Source: an uncultured Blautia sp.
GTDB taxonomy: Bacteria; Bacillota; Clostridia; Lachnospirales; Lachnospiraceae
Assembly: GCA_934378195.1 (NCBI GenBank)
Contig: CAKRPO010000004.1
Location: 38,593-102,592, forward strand
Reading direction: 5' to 3'
Length of the DNA stretch: 64,000 nt
Below are positions 9,073 through 17,644 of the stretch, piece after piece. The notes under the pieces are model-generated. The model saw only the letters and a program-made list of their open reading frames with translations, did no database searches and was not told where the DNA came from. Positions within the stretch are counted from its first letter, which is position 1. Each line of letters opens with the position of its first letter. The position numbers were made by a program, and so were the translations under genes.

Positions 9073-9095
9073 ATGCAGGGGCACTTCCCCTGCAT
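9073..9095 (-). terminator. Hairpin after vanZ copy 2
   Basis: Perfect 9-bp stem ATGCAGGGG / CCCCTGCAT with a 5-base loop, just after the vanZ stop at 9098. On the minus strand it is followed by AAGTTGTTTTT, a modest T-run. The same stem recurs at 11031 and 16407. Confidence 0.6.
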
Positions 9096-9097
9096 CT

Positions 9098-9640
9098 TTA
9101 CTCTTTCATATTTAATCTAAATATCTGTATAGTTCTGTTCATCAAAATACATCCCACCATACAGCCCAGACCATTATGAATCATGTCATCCCATTCAAAT
9201 AAGCCACGCATCGTGATCAGCTGACTGGTCTCGATGACCGCTGATACCAATACACCAAATGCCAGTGCCCGGGACCATTTTACTTCATGATTCGCAATAA
9301 CCGGAAGTAATGCCCCTGCCGGAAATAGCAGAACGCAATTCAAAAGATTCTCCTTCAGTAACTGTCTGTCGTGGTATTGGATGATCTCCCTCCATGACCA
9401 GAATGGAACCAGTTCGTATTGCCGTGTTGTACCTGTCCTCGTAAATACGGTAGACCCAAACACAATTCCCAGGAAAATCACCTCTGCCAGAATCGCCAGC
9501 GCCTGAAGCTTATTTAATTTTTCTTTCCTTATATAATAAACCACCACAATGACCGCGAATATCAAAATTCCCGAAAAAAACAAGATTTCACGAGGCGACC
9601 ATGGATTATTGTAAGTCGTCAAGATCTGGTAGATATCCAT
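9098..9640 (-). CDS. VanZ-family membrane protein, copy 2
   Basis: A 180-residue paralogue of the protein at 6776-7315, nearly identical over the first 150 residues and diverging at the C-terminus (NRTIQIFRLNMKE). The start at 9640 (MDIYQIL) is preceded by GGAG. Four membrane helices and the VanZ signature are intact, so both copies look functional. The duplication of about 565 bp, with the toxin-antitoxin pair between the copies, suggests recombination or insertion at this site. Antibiotic resistance should not be assumed from the family name. Confidence 0.85.
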   Translation of the reverse strand: MDIYQILTTYNNPWSPREILFFSGILIFAVIVVVYYIRKEKLNKLQALAILAEVIFLGIVFGSTVFTRTGTTRQYELVPFWSWREIIQYHDRQLLKENLLNCVLLFPAGALLPVIANHEVKWSRALAFGVLVSAVIETSQLITMRGLFEWDDMIHNGLGCMVGCILMNRTIQIFRLNMKE

Positions 9641-9778
9641 CTGCTGCTCCTTCACGTAAAATATTATATGTGGTCTTATTATACCCCATAACGTCAAATA
9701 ATTTGTAAGAGTGTCAAAAAGCTCTCAAAACTTACTTTTCTACTTGCTTTTTATATCAGCTTCGTTTTATTCAGCAAT

Positions 9779-9884
9779 CACACTCTTCATACTTTTTGCA
9801 CAATTCCAACGCCCCTCTGATATTTTCCATATTATCATTCCAATATTCATCTGCGGATTCAAATGGCACACCATCAAGCAACTC
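9779..9884 (-). pseudogene. 3' fragment of a gene split by the 1.4-kb repeat
   Basis: On the minus strand an open frame enters from the repeat boundary and reads ELLDGVPFESADEYWNDN, then about 19 more residues to a stop at 9779. It has no start of its own. It lines up with the truncated frame at 11304-11681 on the other side of the repeat, which ends TDLYLEYL. Joining GAATATTTA to ATAGAGTTGCTT would give a continuous protein of about 160 residues. Family unknown. Confidence 0.55.
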
Positions 9885-10056
9885 TATTAATTATTTATTG
9901 TCATATTACACGAATATTTGTCGAACGCTTTTTGTTGCGAACGATAACTACTTATGCTATCTTATATCCATAGCACATATCTGGATATCTGTGATATTTC
10001 TTTTAACAATCCCACTAAAGAGAACGATACTTAAACTATAAGAAAGGACCGTTTAT

Positions 10057-11027
10057 TTGGAAAACACCAACACTTCTAATAATACGAGCAGCAATATGGT
10101 CTTTGATGATGTCTTTCGCACCTCTCTGGAAAAGATACCTCAACTCATCTTTCCTCTCATCAACGAGATCTACGGAATTTCATATCCAATCGATACTGCA
10201 ATCGATCAATACCGTAATGAATTTTACACCCTGCAGGGCATAAAGATCACGGATTCCAATCTCAAGATCACGGATGCACGTTACCATTTCGAGCTTCAAA
10301 GTACCAGCGATTCACATATGCATATCCGCATGCTGGAATACGATACTGCTGTCGGTATAGATAACCTTGTCAGAGCAGGCAAGAACTTACATATGTATTA
10401 TCCACGATCCTGCGTCCTGTACCTTCGTGGCACTTACAGCCGTACATCTCATGAAATAACCATCCATTATCCTGATGGGAATAGCATATCGTATAAACCA
10501 TCCGTCCTATATATCCAGAACTATTCTCTTGAAGAAATGTTCCAGAAACACTTGATTTTGTTTCTGCCATTCTATATCATAAGATATGAACACGACAAAC
10601 TTTTACTAAACGATAACCCCAGTCGGCTTCAGGCTCTACTGGACGAATTTTCCGATCTCATACAGACTCTTTATTATGAGCCAATGTTTGCGGAAAACAA
10701 AGAATACTTTTGTTACATGGTCAATATGATTCAAAAGGTTATAAATCATATTTTCAAGGATCATGAGCCAATAAAAAAGGACTGGAGGATATTATTATGC
10801 GTGGTAATCTATTAAAACTTGAAACAGATGTAATTATTGAAAATGCAACCAATGAAGGACTTACTCGTGGTCATGCCGAAGAACGCGAAAACGGCATTCG
10901 GATCATGATTTCAAATGCTATAGAAGATCAGCTTCCTATCGCCAAACTTCTTCATCGTCTGTGTACGAACTATAGCCTTTCACAAGACCAGGCCGAGACT
11001 TACATCCACAAATACACCCAGAATTAA
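10057..11027 (+). pseudogene. Frameshifted Rpn-like PD-(D/E)XK nuclease / putative transposase
   Basis: The reading starts at TTG 10057 (AGAAAGGA eight bases upstream) and matches the intact paralogue at 15447 throughout. Near 10775 the A-run lacks one base present in the paralogue (ATAAAAAAGG against ATTAAAAACGG), so the first frame stops at 10815. The rest (MRGNLLKLETDV ... YIHKYTQN) continues in another frame to 11027. The nuclease core (ITDSNLKITDARYHFELQS, giving D...ExQ) is upstream of the break, so the N-terminal product might still fold. Rpn proteins are recombination-promoting nucleases. The gene is part of the 1.4-kb repeat. Confidence 0.8.
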
Positions 11028-11030
11028 GTC

Positions 11031-11064
11031 ATGCAGGGGCATTGCCCCTGCATTCTTCATTTTT
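11031..11064 (+). terminator. Terminator after the frameshifted Rpn-like gene
   Basis: Stem ATGCAGGGG / CCCCTGCAT with loop CATTG, followed by TCTTCATTTTT on the plus strand. Same element as at 16407 and same stem as at 9073. Confidence 0.65.
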
Positions 11065-11306
11065 ACACCGGTTCTCCAAATGTATCCGGATGTCCCGGAT
11101 CAAAGATCTCATTGCATGTCATGACCGTCACAAGGTCTTCCGTTTTACTCAGGTTAATAATATTGTGCGTCCATCCCGGAATCATATAAATTGCCTCAAT
11201 CTTGTCTCCTGAAACCTCAAACGAAACCTTCTCACCTGTATTGATGTTTCTCTCTTCGATCAGTCCATGTCCATGCACCACAATGAACTGTTCCCATTTA
11301 CTGTTA
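11063..11306 (-). pseudogene. 3' fragment of capF (cupin domain remnant)
   Basis: The minus-strand frame encodes the last ~80 residues of the CapF cupin domain (SKWEQFIVVHGHGLIEERNI onwards, ending HPDTFGEPV), almost identical to the end of the complete capF at 16439. The upstream four fifths of the gene, including the whole reductase domain, are absent. The frame continues spuriously to an ATG at 11344 in the flanking gene. It was carried here as the tail of the 1.4-kb repeat. Confidence 0.85.
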
Positions 11307-11681
11307 ATATAAATATTCCAGATACAAATCTGTGTATGTTTCATCCTTCACTCGAAATTCATACCATAAGCCAACAGGCAAAATCATACTCCCTTTATAA
11401 ATTGGCTCTTCTTCAGAACAAACAAACGCATCAATCTTACTTCTGGCTTCTAGTACACCTGAAATAAAATCCTCATGTTCTCCTTCTGATTTCACCTCAT
11501 AATTCTCTACAATCAGCCGATCAAATCTGTTAAATAGAGCATAATCCACTTCCAGTCCAAAATAGGGCTCCAATTCTTCACTTTTCATTTGTAGAATATA
11601 ATTATAAACATACATTTCTAGCCCATCCCCAAATACACTTCCCAATATATTAAGTATAATATTTTTATTATACAAAACCAT
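11306..11681 (-). pseudogene. 5' fragment of a gene interrupted by the 1.4-kb repeat
   Basis: A frame starting at 11681 (MVLYNKNIILNILGSVFGDG) reads about 124 acidic, soluble residues before the repeat junction at about 11306, after TDLYLEYL. The 3' part probably survives at 9779-9884. I do not recognise the family. The content (FGLEVDYALFNRFDRLIVEN, FVCSEEEPIYKGSMILPVGL) suggests a small cytoplasmic protein of about 160 residues. Confidence 0.55.
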
Positions 11682-11714
11682 TCACCTCATTATCAATTTA
11701 CTCACTTACAAACG

Positions 11715-12082
11715 TGGATCTCACATGACTAAAGTCACGTGCTCCTCAGTCGCTTTAAGCGACAAGGCTAAATATCGGCGGATACGCCTATAACTTAGGA
11801 CATGCGCAGTCATGCGCTTTTCCCATGCCAGATATGGCAGGTTCCCACACTGCAGGTAGTCCGCTGTATATCTGCCTGCGTTTATGCTGCTCTTAAAAGT
11901 TCCATTTCTGAAAACAATTCTCTTAAGTCCGCATATACACATGAGATCCTACGCTTTACTGAAGGGACTTTTGCCTCCAGAAAAGACCTTTCCGTTGCCG
12001 GAAGGGGTTTTAAGAGTTCCCTGATAAAATATCTTGCTCCAATATTATAGGATGCCGAAAGATCACAGTTATTCAACTTCTG
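11715..12082 (-). mobile_element. IS200/IS605-type remnant: tnpB C-terminus and right end
   Basis: The minus-strand frame 12076-11882 reads NNCDLSASYNIGARYFIREL and onward to a stop: the RuvC-III/C-terminal tail of an IS1341/IS605 TnpB, here with the catalytic Asp present. Downstream, about 150 bp without a frame end in a hairpin around CACGTGACTTTAGTCATGTG (11724-11745), typical of IS200/IS605 right ends, where the guide (omega) RNA would also lie. Everything upstream of the tail is missing; at 12083 the sequence switches to a copied glmS tail. Confidence 0.7.
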
Positions 12083-12105
12083 TTTATTCCACCGTCACGC
12101 TCTTC
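12083..12105 (-). repeat. Copied fragment of the glmS 3' end
   Basis: Twenty-three bases identical to 13382-13404, the last codons and stop of glmS (KSVTVE-stop), with looser similarity for about 10 bp more. It abuts the truncated tnpB remnant, marking a rearrangement junction. Confidence 0.6.
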
Positions 12106-12158
12106 TCAGGATTCCACGTTTTATACATTCATTCTTTTAAATGCCATTCTCTAAACGG

Positions 12159-13025
12159 TTACACCAGTGGAGTTTCCTTATACTTTCTCAGTTCTGCCTC
12201 TAATTCCTTAATCCGGTTCTGTGCCATATCCGCACGCTTCTTTTCTCTTTCCGTATTTTTCATTTCAGCCTGACAGCCCGCCTGACGTCCTTCTTCCCAT
12301 CCAGCTTCCTTTCCCTCTTCATACATCCTCTGATCATGTTCAAAACTCTTCATATATCTTAGAGACACCTCCCCATCTCGCCTGACAATATCCACCATTC
12401 TCTGGATATCCTGCAAGTCTTTATTCACTGCGTTTCTCTGTTCTGTATTCTCCATGTAATTCAAAAACTGTCGAAGCTCTTCTGATATCGTTCCTTTTGT
12501 TCCTCCAGTGTACAAAACAAGCGTCTCTGCGCCATCGTCATAATCCATCTCAGGTTCTTCCAGGCATCGATTTTTTATCGTATACAAAACCCTGTCATAA
12601 CCGAACGGATCATAATTACAAATAAAAATCACATACACCTGTTTCAATTTTCCAAAGTCCTCTCCGGACTTAAGGCTTCTGCTGTCGATAATTGCATGAT
12701 AGAATCTTGATCTTCTCGGAAAGGCTGCAATGTCCTTCGCTTTATTGTTCTGATCCGGCTCTACATCATACACGGATGGAATCTCACTGCCTTCTATGTC
12801 TACACAATCACCTTCTATACAGACATCGAGTCTTGCACCTCTCAGATCTGTATTTATTCCTGCATAAACCTTTTGTGCACTTACCTTCAGATTCGTGAAC
12901 TCACGATCAAACAACAACTTCAAAATCTTATGAATGAATTTTTCTCCAGTTTCCGGATGCGTCAACACTGCATTAAATAAAAAATCATCCATCAAGTTCA
13001 ATTCTTCCAGTTTTCTTCTCTGCAT
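12159..13025 (-). CDS. Rpn family recombination-promoting nuclease / putative transposase
   Basis: A 288-residue protein from the ATG at 13025, with GGAG seven bases upstream; an ATG two codons earlier is too close to that site. The N-terminal half is the PD-(D/E)XK Rpn domain (MDDFLFNAVLTHPETGEKFI, GARLDVCIEGDCVDIEG, VYDVEPDQN). The C-terminal 70 residues are a charged coiled coil (EKKRADMAQNRIKELEAELR). Rpn proteins are DNA endonucleases first described for promoting RecA-independent recombination. This one belongs to a different subgroup from the three FDDVFRTSLEK-type genes in the window. A good promoter lies about 140 bp upstream. Confidence 0.85.
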   Translation of the reverse strand: MQRRKLEELNLMDDFLFNAVLTHPETGEKFIHKILKLLFDREFTNLKVSAQKVYAGINTDLRGARLDVCIEGDCVDIEGSEIPSVYDVEPDQNNKAKDIAAFPRRSRFYHAIIDSRSLKSGEDFGKLKQVYVIFICNYDPFGYDRVLYTIKNRCLEEPEMDYDDGAETLVLYTGGTKGTISEELRQFLNYMENTEQRNAVNKDLQDIQRMVDIVRRDGEVSLRYMKSFEHDQRMYEEGKEAGWEEGRQAGCQAEMKNTEREKKRADMAQNRIKELEAELRKYKETPLV

Positions 13026-13169
13026 TAACATTCTCCTTTCTCTTGATGACGAAGAAGAATGCCGATACTTTTACATGTTCCGCTCTGTCCTCTCCGCCAT
13101 ATTTTCTGTTCGCTCATATGGGGATCAGATAACCGAACGGTTAAAGAAACTTCCCAGATATGTAATTTC

Positions 13170-13198
13170 AATATAACAAATTGGGCTAAAAATGTCAA
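13170..13198 (-). promoter_or_regulatory. Sigma-A promoter of the Rpn gene
   Basis: On the minus strand TTGACA (13193-13198), 17-base spacer, TATATT (13170-13175). A short inverted repeat GAACT-ATA-AGTTC lies just upstream. It predicts a 5' leader of about 140 bases. Confidence 0.7.
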
Positions 13199-13330
13199 TT
13201 AAGAACTATAAGTTCTATTTAAATTTTTGTCGACATATTCTGACCTGCCCTGTAAAATTAATCTTCTCTGACATAAATATCTATATTTCTCAAGTCATAT
13301 ATTTTTATTTTATAACTTGTCTTATATATT

Positions 13331-13368
13331 AAAAAAAGCCAACGCAGACATCTCCTCTGCATTGGCTT
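13331..13368 (-). terminator. glmS Rho-independent terminator
   Basis: On the minus strand AAGCCAATGCAGA / TCTGCGTTGGCTT with a 7-base loop, followed by seven T, 15 bp after the glmS stop. Confidence 0.9.
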
Positions 13369-13382
13369 CTTACCCAAACTCT

Positions 13383-15251
13383 TTATTCCACCGTCACGCT
13401 CTTCGCGAGATTCCTCGGCTTATCCACATCCAGTCCCTTCGCCACGCTCACATAATACCCAAGCAGCTGCAGCGGTACCACTGCCAGGCTTCCGGCGAAG
13501 TGTTCATCAATCTTTGGAACATACACGGTAAAATCTACCGTATCTTCAATCTCATATTTGCCATAAGTTGTCAGTCCCAGCAGATATGCCCCGCGGCTTC
13601 TGCATTCCACCATATTGCTCATCGTTTTTTCATAGAGACTGCTCTGTGTCAGTACACCGATCACCAGCGTTCCCGGCTCGATCAGGCTGATTGTTCCGTG
13701 TTTCAGCTCACCTGCCGCATATGCCTCTGAATGGATATAGGAAATCTCCTTCAGTTTCAAGCTTCCCTCCAGAGAAACCGCATAATCGATTCCTCGTCCG
13801 ACAAAGAACACATCATGTGCATTGGCATATTTTGCAGCAAACCACTGCAGTCTTTCCTTGTCTTCCAGCACCTTCCGGATCTTCGGCGCGATCGTAAGCA
13901 GTTCCGAAATATAATACGCATACTTCTCTTCGGTGATCTTTCCTCTCACAAAAGCAAACTCCACCGCAATGCAGTACATCGCAGCAAGCTGCGCACTGTA
14001 AGCCTTCGTTGTCGCTACAGAGATCTCCGGTCCTGCAAGTGTGTAAAACACCTTGTCCGCTTCACGCGCAATACTGCTTCCGACCACATTCACGATTGCC
14101 AGGGTCGTCATTCCTTTCTCTTTCGCCAAACGCAGTGCCGCCAGTGTATCTGCCGTCTCACCTGACTGACTGATCACAATAACAAGAGATTTTTCATTCA
14201 CTGCCATCTGCCGATAACGGAATTCTGATGCCAGTTCCACCCTCACCGGAATACGCGCCATATCCTCCAAGACATACTGTGCCGCCATGCCTACATGCCA
14301 TGCCGATCCACACGCCACAATATAGATCTGCTCAAAATTCCGGATCTCTTCCTTATTTAATCCTACCGCAGAAAAATCGATCACGCCATCCTTGATGACC
14401 GAATTCAGCGTATCCTGCACGGCTTTTGGCTGCTCATGGATCTCCTTCATCATGAAATGCTCAAAGCCCGCTTTTTCCGCTGCTTCCGCATCCCACTTGA
14501 TCTCTGTTGTCTGCTTCTCGATCTCTTCCCCGTTCAGGTCAAAGAAATGCGCTTCGCCCGGCGTCAGTCTCGCAAACTCCAGATTTCCGATATAATAAAC
14601 ATTTCTGGTGTATTTCAGAATAGCCGGCACATCAGAAGCCACATACGTTTCGCCGTCTGTCACCCCAATGATCATCGGGCTGTCCTTTCTTGCCACCCAG
14701 ATCTCACCCGGATAATCCTTAAACATCAGCTCCAGCGCATAGGATCCACGGACACGAACCATCGTCTTCGCGATCGCATCCACCGGTCCGAGATTATACT
14801 TTTTGTAATAATAATCCACCAGTTTGATCACAACCTCTGTGTCCGTCTGGCTGTAAAAAGTATACCCATGCTTCAACAGCTTCTCTTTCAGCTCCACAAA
14901 ATTTTCGATGATTCCGTTGTGCACTCCGACCACTTCGGACTCCACCTCACCGGAACCGGAACGCGTACAGTTCCCGGAAACATGCGGGTGCGCATTGATC
15001 TGGCTCGGTTCCCCGTGCGTCGCCCAGCGCGTATGCCCGATTCCACAGGTTCCACGTAAGGCCCTTCCCTCATCCGTCTTCTCAATCAGGTTGCCCAGAC
15101 GTCCCTTCGATTTCACAACCTCCGCTAGATGCTCCCCATCACGGACGGCAATCCCCGCAGAGTCATATCCCCTGTATTCCAGCCTGGACAGCCCACTCAG
15201 AAGAATCGGCGCCGCCTGCTGCTTACCAGTAAAACCAACAATTCCACACAT
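13383..15251 (-). CDS. glmS: Glutamine--fructose-6-phosphate aminotransferase (isomerizing)
   Basis: A 622-residue protein of the usual length. Cys2 (MCGIVGFTGK) is the N-terminal amidotransferase nucleophile. The glutaminase domain runs to about residue 240, followed by two SIS sugar-isomerase domains (ACGSAWHVGM, ISQSGETADTLAAL, VGRGIDYAVSLEGSLKLKEI) and the conserved tail LAKSVTVE. It makes glucosamine-6-phosphate, precursor of UDP-GlcNAc for wall and for the bacillosamine and FucNAc sugars of the adjoining capsule operon. AAAGGAG precedes the start. Only 22 bp separate the gene from the 1.4-kb repeat at 15274, so its original leader, where many Firmicutes carry the glmS ribozyme, is absent here. 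Confidence 0.97.
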   Translation of the reverse strand: MCGIVGFTGKQQAAPILLSGLSRLEYRGYDSAGIAVRDGEHLAEVVKSKGRLGNLIEKTDEGRALRGTCGIGHTRWATHGEPSQINAHPHVSGNCTRSGSGEVESEVVGVHNGIIENFVELKEKLLKHGYTFYSQTDTEVVIKLVDYYYKKYNLGPVDAIAKTMVRVRGSYALELMFKDYPGEIWVARKDSPMIIGVTDGETYVASDVPAILKYTRNVYYIGNLEFARLTPGEAHFFDLNGEEIEKQTTEIKWDAEAAEKAGFEHFMMKEIHEQPKAVQDTLNSVIKDGVIDFSAVGLNKEEIRNFEQIYIVACGSAWHVGMAAQYVLEDMARIPVRVELASEFRYRQMAVNEKSLVIVISQSGETADTLAALRLAKEKGMTTLAIVNVVGSSIAREADKVFYTLAGPEISVATTKAYSAQLAAMYCIAVEFAFVRGKITEEKYAYYISELLTIAPKIRKVLEDKERLQWFAAKYANAHDVFFVGRGIDYAVSLEGSLKLKEISYIHSEAYAAGELKHGTISLIEPGTLVIGVLTQSSLYEKTMSNMVECRSRGAYLLGLTTYGKYEIEDTVDFTVYVPKIDEHFAGSLAVVPLQLLGYYVSVAKGLDVDKPRNLAKSVTVE

Positions 15252-15446
15252 AAATTTCTAAACTCCTTTATAACTATTAATTATTTATTGTCGTATTACA
15301 CGAATATTTGTCGAACACTTTTTGTTGCGAATTATAAGCACTTATGCTATCTTATATCCATAACACATATCTGGATATCTGTGATATTTCTTTTAACAAT
15401 CCCACTAAAGAGAACGATACTTAAACTATGAGAAAGGAACATTTTT

Positions 15447-16403
15447 TTGGAAAGCACCGACACTTCTAATAATACGAGCAGCAATATGGTCTTCGATGAT
15501 GTCTTTCGCACCTCTCTGGAAAAGATACCTCAACTCATCTTTCCTCTCATCAACGAGATCTATGGAATTTCATATTCTATGGATGCCACCATTGATCAAT
15601 ACCGTAACGAATTTTACACCCTACATGGTATGAGGATCACTGATTCCAATCTTAAAGTCGCCGATGCACGTTACCATTTCGAATTGCAAAGTACCAGTGA
15701 TTCACATATGCATATCCGTATGCTGGAATACGATACTGCAGTCGGAATAGATAATCTTATCGAAAGCGACCAGCAACTACATATGTATTATCCACGCTCC
15801 TGCGTCCTGTATCTTCGCGGCACTTACAGCCGCATCTCTCAGGAAATAACTATCCACTATCCTGATGGAAGCAACATACTGTATAAACCCTCTGTCCTAT
15901 ATGTTCAAAACTATTCTCTTGAAGAAATGTTCCAGAAACACTTGATTTTGTTTCTGCCATTCTATATCATAAGATATGAACACGATCAACTTTTACTAAA
16001 CGATAACCTCAGTCGACTTCAGGCTCTACTGGACGAATTTTCCCAACTCATACAGGCTCTTTATTATGAGCCAATAGTTGCGGAAAACAAAGAATACTTT
16101 TGTTACATGGTCGATATGATCCAAATGGTTACAGACCATATTTTTAAAGATCATGAACCAATTAAAAACGGACTGGAGGATGTTATTATGCGTGGTAATC
16201 TATTAAAACTCAAAACAGATGTAATCATTGAAAATACAGCAAACAAGGTTCGTACCGAAGAACGAGAAAATGGTATCCGGATTATGATATCCGCTCTAAA
16301 ACCTTATACCACAAATGAACAAATTACAAAACAGCTTATACAAAGTTACAGTCTCTCTCCTGATCAGGCTGAGGCCTACATTCGTAAATACACCCAGAAT
16401 TAA
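15447..16403 (+). CDS. Rpn-like PD-(D/E)XK nuclease family putative transposase (intact paralogue)
   Basis: A 318-residue protein starting at TTG 15447 after AGAAAGGA. The same start is conserved in copy 1, and an in-frame ATG follows at codon 14. The N-terminal region MVFDDVFRTSLEKIPQLIFP and the nuclease core (ITDSNLKVADARYHFELQS) match the PD-(D/E)XK transposase-like family. The C-terminus carries a small helical module (QLIQSYSLSPDQAEAYIRKY) also seen in the genes at 39856, 40254 and 40727. It is the only plus-strand gene in this stretch, inserted between glmS and capF. A weak promoter TTGTTG-N17-TGCTAT lies about 90 bp upstream. Confidence 0.8.
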   Translation: MESTDTSNNTSSNMVFDDVFRTSLEKIPQLIFPLINEIYGISYSMDATIDQYRNEFYTLHGMRITDSNLKVADARYHFELQSTSDSHMHIRMLEYDTAVGIDNLIESDQQLHMYYPRSCVLYLRGTYSRISQEITIHYPDGSNILYKPSVLYVQNYSLEEMFQKHLILFLPFYIIRYEHDQLLLNDNLSRLQALLDEFSQLIQALYYEPIVAENKEYFCYMVDMIQMVTDHIFKDHEPIKNGLEDVIMRGNLLKLKTDVIIENTANKVRTEERENGIRIMISALKPYTTNEQITKQLIQSYSLSPDQAEAYIRKYTQN

Positions 16404-16406
16404 GTC

Positions 16407-16440
16407 ATGCAGGGGCATTACCCCTGCATTCTTCATTTTT
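16407..16440 (+). terminator. Terminator between Rpn-like gene and capF
   Basis: Stem ATGCAGGGG / CCCCTGCAT, loop CATTA, then TCTTCATTTTT on the plus strand. It lies tail to tail between the Rpn-like gene and capF and could act in both directions, though the T-run favours plus. Confidence 0.65.
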
Positions 16441-17635
16441 ACACCGGTTCTCCAAATGTATCCGGATGTCCCGGATCAAAGATCTCATTGCATGTCATGA
16501 CCGTCACAAGGTCTTCCGTTTCACTCAGGTTAATAATATTGTGCGTCCATCCCGGAATCATATAGATTGCCTCAATCTTATCTCCTGAAACCTCAAACGA
16601 AACCTTCTCGCCTGTATTGATGTTTCTCTCTTCGATCAATCCATGTCCATGCACCACAATGAACTGTTCCCATTTACTGTTGTGCCAGTGCTGTCCCTTC
16701 GTAATACCCGGCTTGGAAATATTAACCGACACCTGTCCACAATCCACTGTATGTACAAGCTCTGTAAAAGAGCCTCTGTTATCACAGTTCATCTTCATGG
16801 CATACTTAAACTTCTCTGCCGGAAGATAAGACAGATACAGTGAAAAAAGCTTCTTCGCAAAACTTCCCTCCGGCATCTTCGGCATCATCAGGCTCACCGG
16901 CTGCTCCTTGAACTCCTGCAGAAGATCCACAATCTCACCCAGCGTAACTTTATGTGTCACCGGCACACAGCAGTAACGTCCATCCTCTTTCAGTACCGTC
17001 TCAACTCCGTCAAACTCACAATGCTGCTCCTTATTCTCCAGAAGGTCAAACATCCCTTCCACAAGATCATCAATATACAGAAGCTCCAGCTCCGTTGAAC
17101 GGTCATTCACCATAAAAGGTTCGTCATTCGCAACTGCCCAGCAGAAAGTCGACACTGCCGAATTGTATTTCGGTCTGGAATGTCCCATCAAGTTCGGGAA
17201 ACGATAGACCGCAACCTTCGCCCAGGTCTCTTTCGCATAATCAAAGAACAGTTCCTCTCCAGCCTTCTTGGACTGTCCATATTCCGAATTTCCAAAACGC
17301 CCTGCCAGCGTTGCCTGGATAGAAGAAGAAAGCATGATCGGCGCTTTATTCTCATATTTCTTCAATGTATCCAGAAGCTGTAAAGCAAAACCAAAGTTTC
17401 CCTTCATAAAATCTTCCGGATTTTCCGGACGGTTCACACCTGCAAGGTTGAATACAAAATCTGTCTTCTGGCAATACTCGTCCAGTTCCTCAGCGGTGGA
17501 ATCCAGGTCATACTCATAAATCTCATCCACTTTGATTCCCGGTCTTGTCCTGTTCTTGCCATCCCGAATATTCTTTAAGTTATTCACAAGGGCAGTTCCA
17601 ACCATGCCCTTCGCACCTGTCACTAAAATATTCAT
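16439..17635 (-). CDS. capF: CapF-type reductase: NAD-dependent epimerase/dehydratase fused to cupin (UDP-FucNAc pathway)
   Basis: A 398-residue bifunctional enzyme. Residues 1-270 are a Rossmann SDR (MNILVTGAKGMVGTALVN; YGQSKKAGE as the YxxxK site) that reduces the 4-keto intermediate. The rest is a metal-binding cupin (GQHWHNSKWEQFIVVHGHG) that epimerises it. CapF/WbjC/FnlB makes UDP-N-acetyl-6-deoxy-talosamine, which CapG converts to UDP-N-acetyl-L-fucosamine. It directly follows capG (10-bp gap) and ends the capsule operon. Its last ~240 bp are duplicated at 11063-11306. Confidence 0.9.
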   Translation of the reverse strand: MNILVTGAKGMVGTALVNNLKNIRDGKNRTRPGIKVDEIYEYDLDSTAEELDEYCQKTDFVFNLAGVNRPENPEDFMKGNFGFALQLLDTLKKYENKAPIMLSSSIQATLAGRFGNSEYGQSKKAGEELFFDYAKETWAKVAVYRFPNLMGHSRPKYNSAVSTFCWAVANDEPFMVNDRSTELELLYIDDLVEGMFDLLENKEQHCEFDGVETVLKEDGRYCCVPVTHKVTLGEIVDLLQEFKEQPVSLMMPKMPEGSFAKKLFSLYLSYLPAEKFKYAMKMNCDNRGSFTELVHTVDCGQVSVNISKPGITKGQHWHNSKWEQFIVVHGHGLIEERNINTGEKVSFEVSGDKIEAIYMIPGWTHNIINLSETEDLVTVMTCNEIFDPGHPDTFGEPV

Positions 17636-17644
17636 ACGTTTCCC

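Larger units (their letters stand above)
9884..11306. repeat. 1.4-kb direct repeat, copy 1
   Basis: From CTATTAATTATTTATTG to TTTACTGTT this segment matches 15274-16682 at roughly 90% identity. It carries about 170 bp of upstream DNA, an Rpn-like gene (frameshifted here), the ATGCAGGGG hairpin and the last ~240 bp of capF. Flanks differ on both sides from copy 2. Copy 1 sits inside an unrelated minus-strand gene. No transposon ends or clear target duplication could be identified. Confidence 0.75.
15274..16682. repeat. 1.4-kb direct repeat, copy 2
   Basis: Matches 9884-11306. It contains the intact Rpn-like gene, the hairpin terminator and the 3' end of the complete capF, and lies between glmS and capF. 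Because the capF tail is native here, copy 2 is probably the source and copy 1 the duplicate. Confidence 0.75.

Noticed and set aside
6776..9640. Glycopeptide resistance locus
   Set aside because: Only VanZ-family proteins are present, with no vanHAX or vanSR; VanZ homologues are common chromosomal genes in this group.
11063..11344. Separate cupin gene
   Set aside because: It is an exact tail copy of capF with a chance start codon in flanking DNA.
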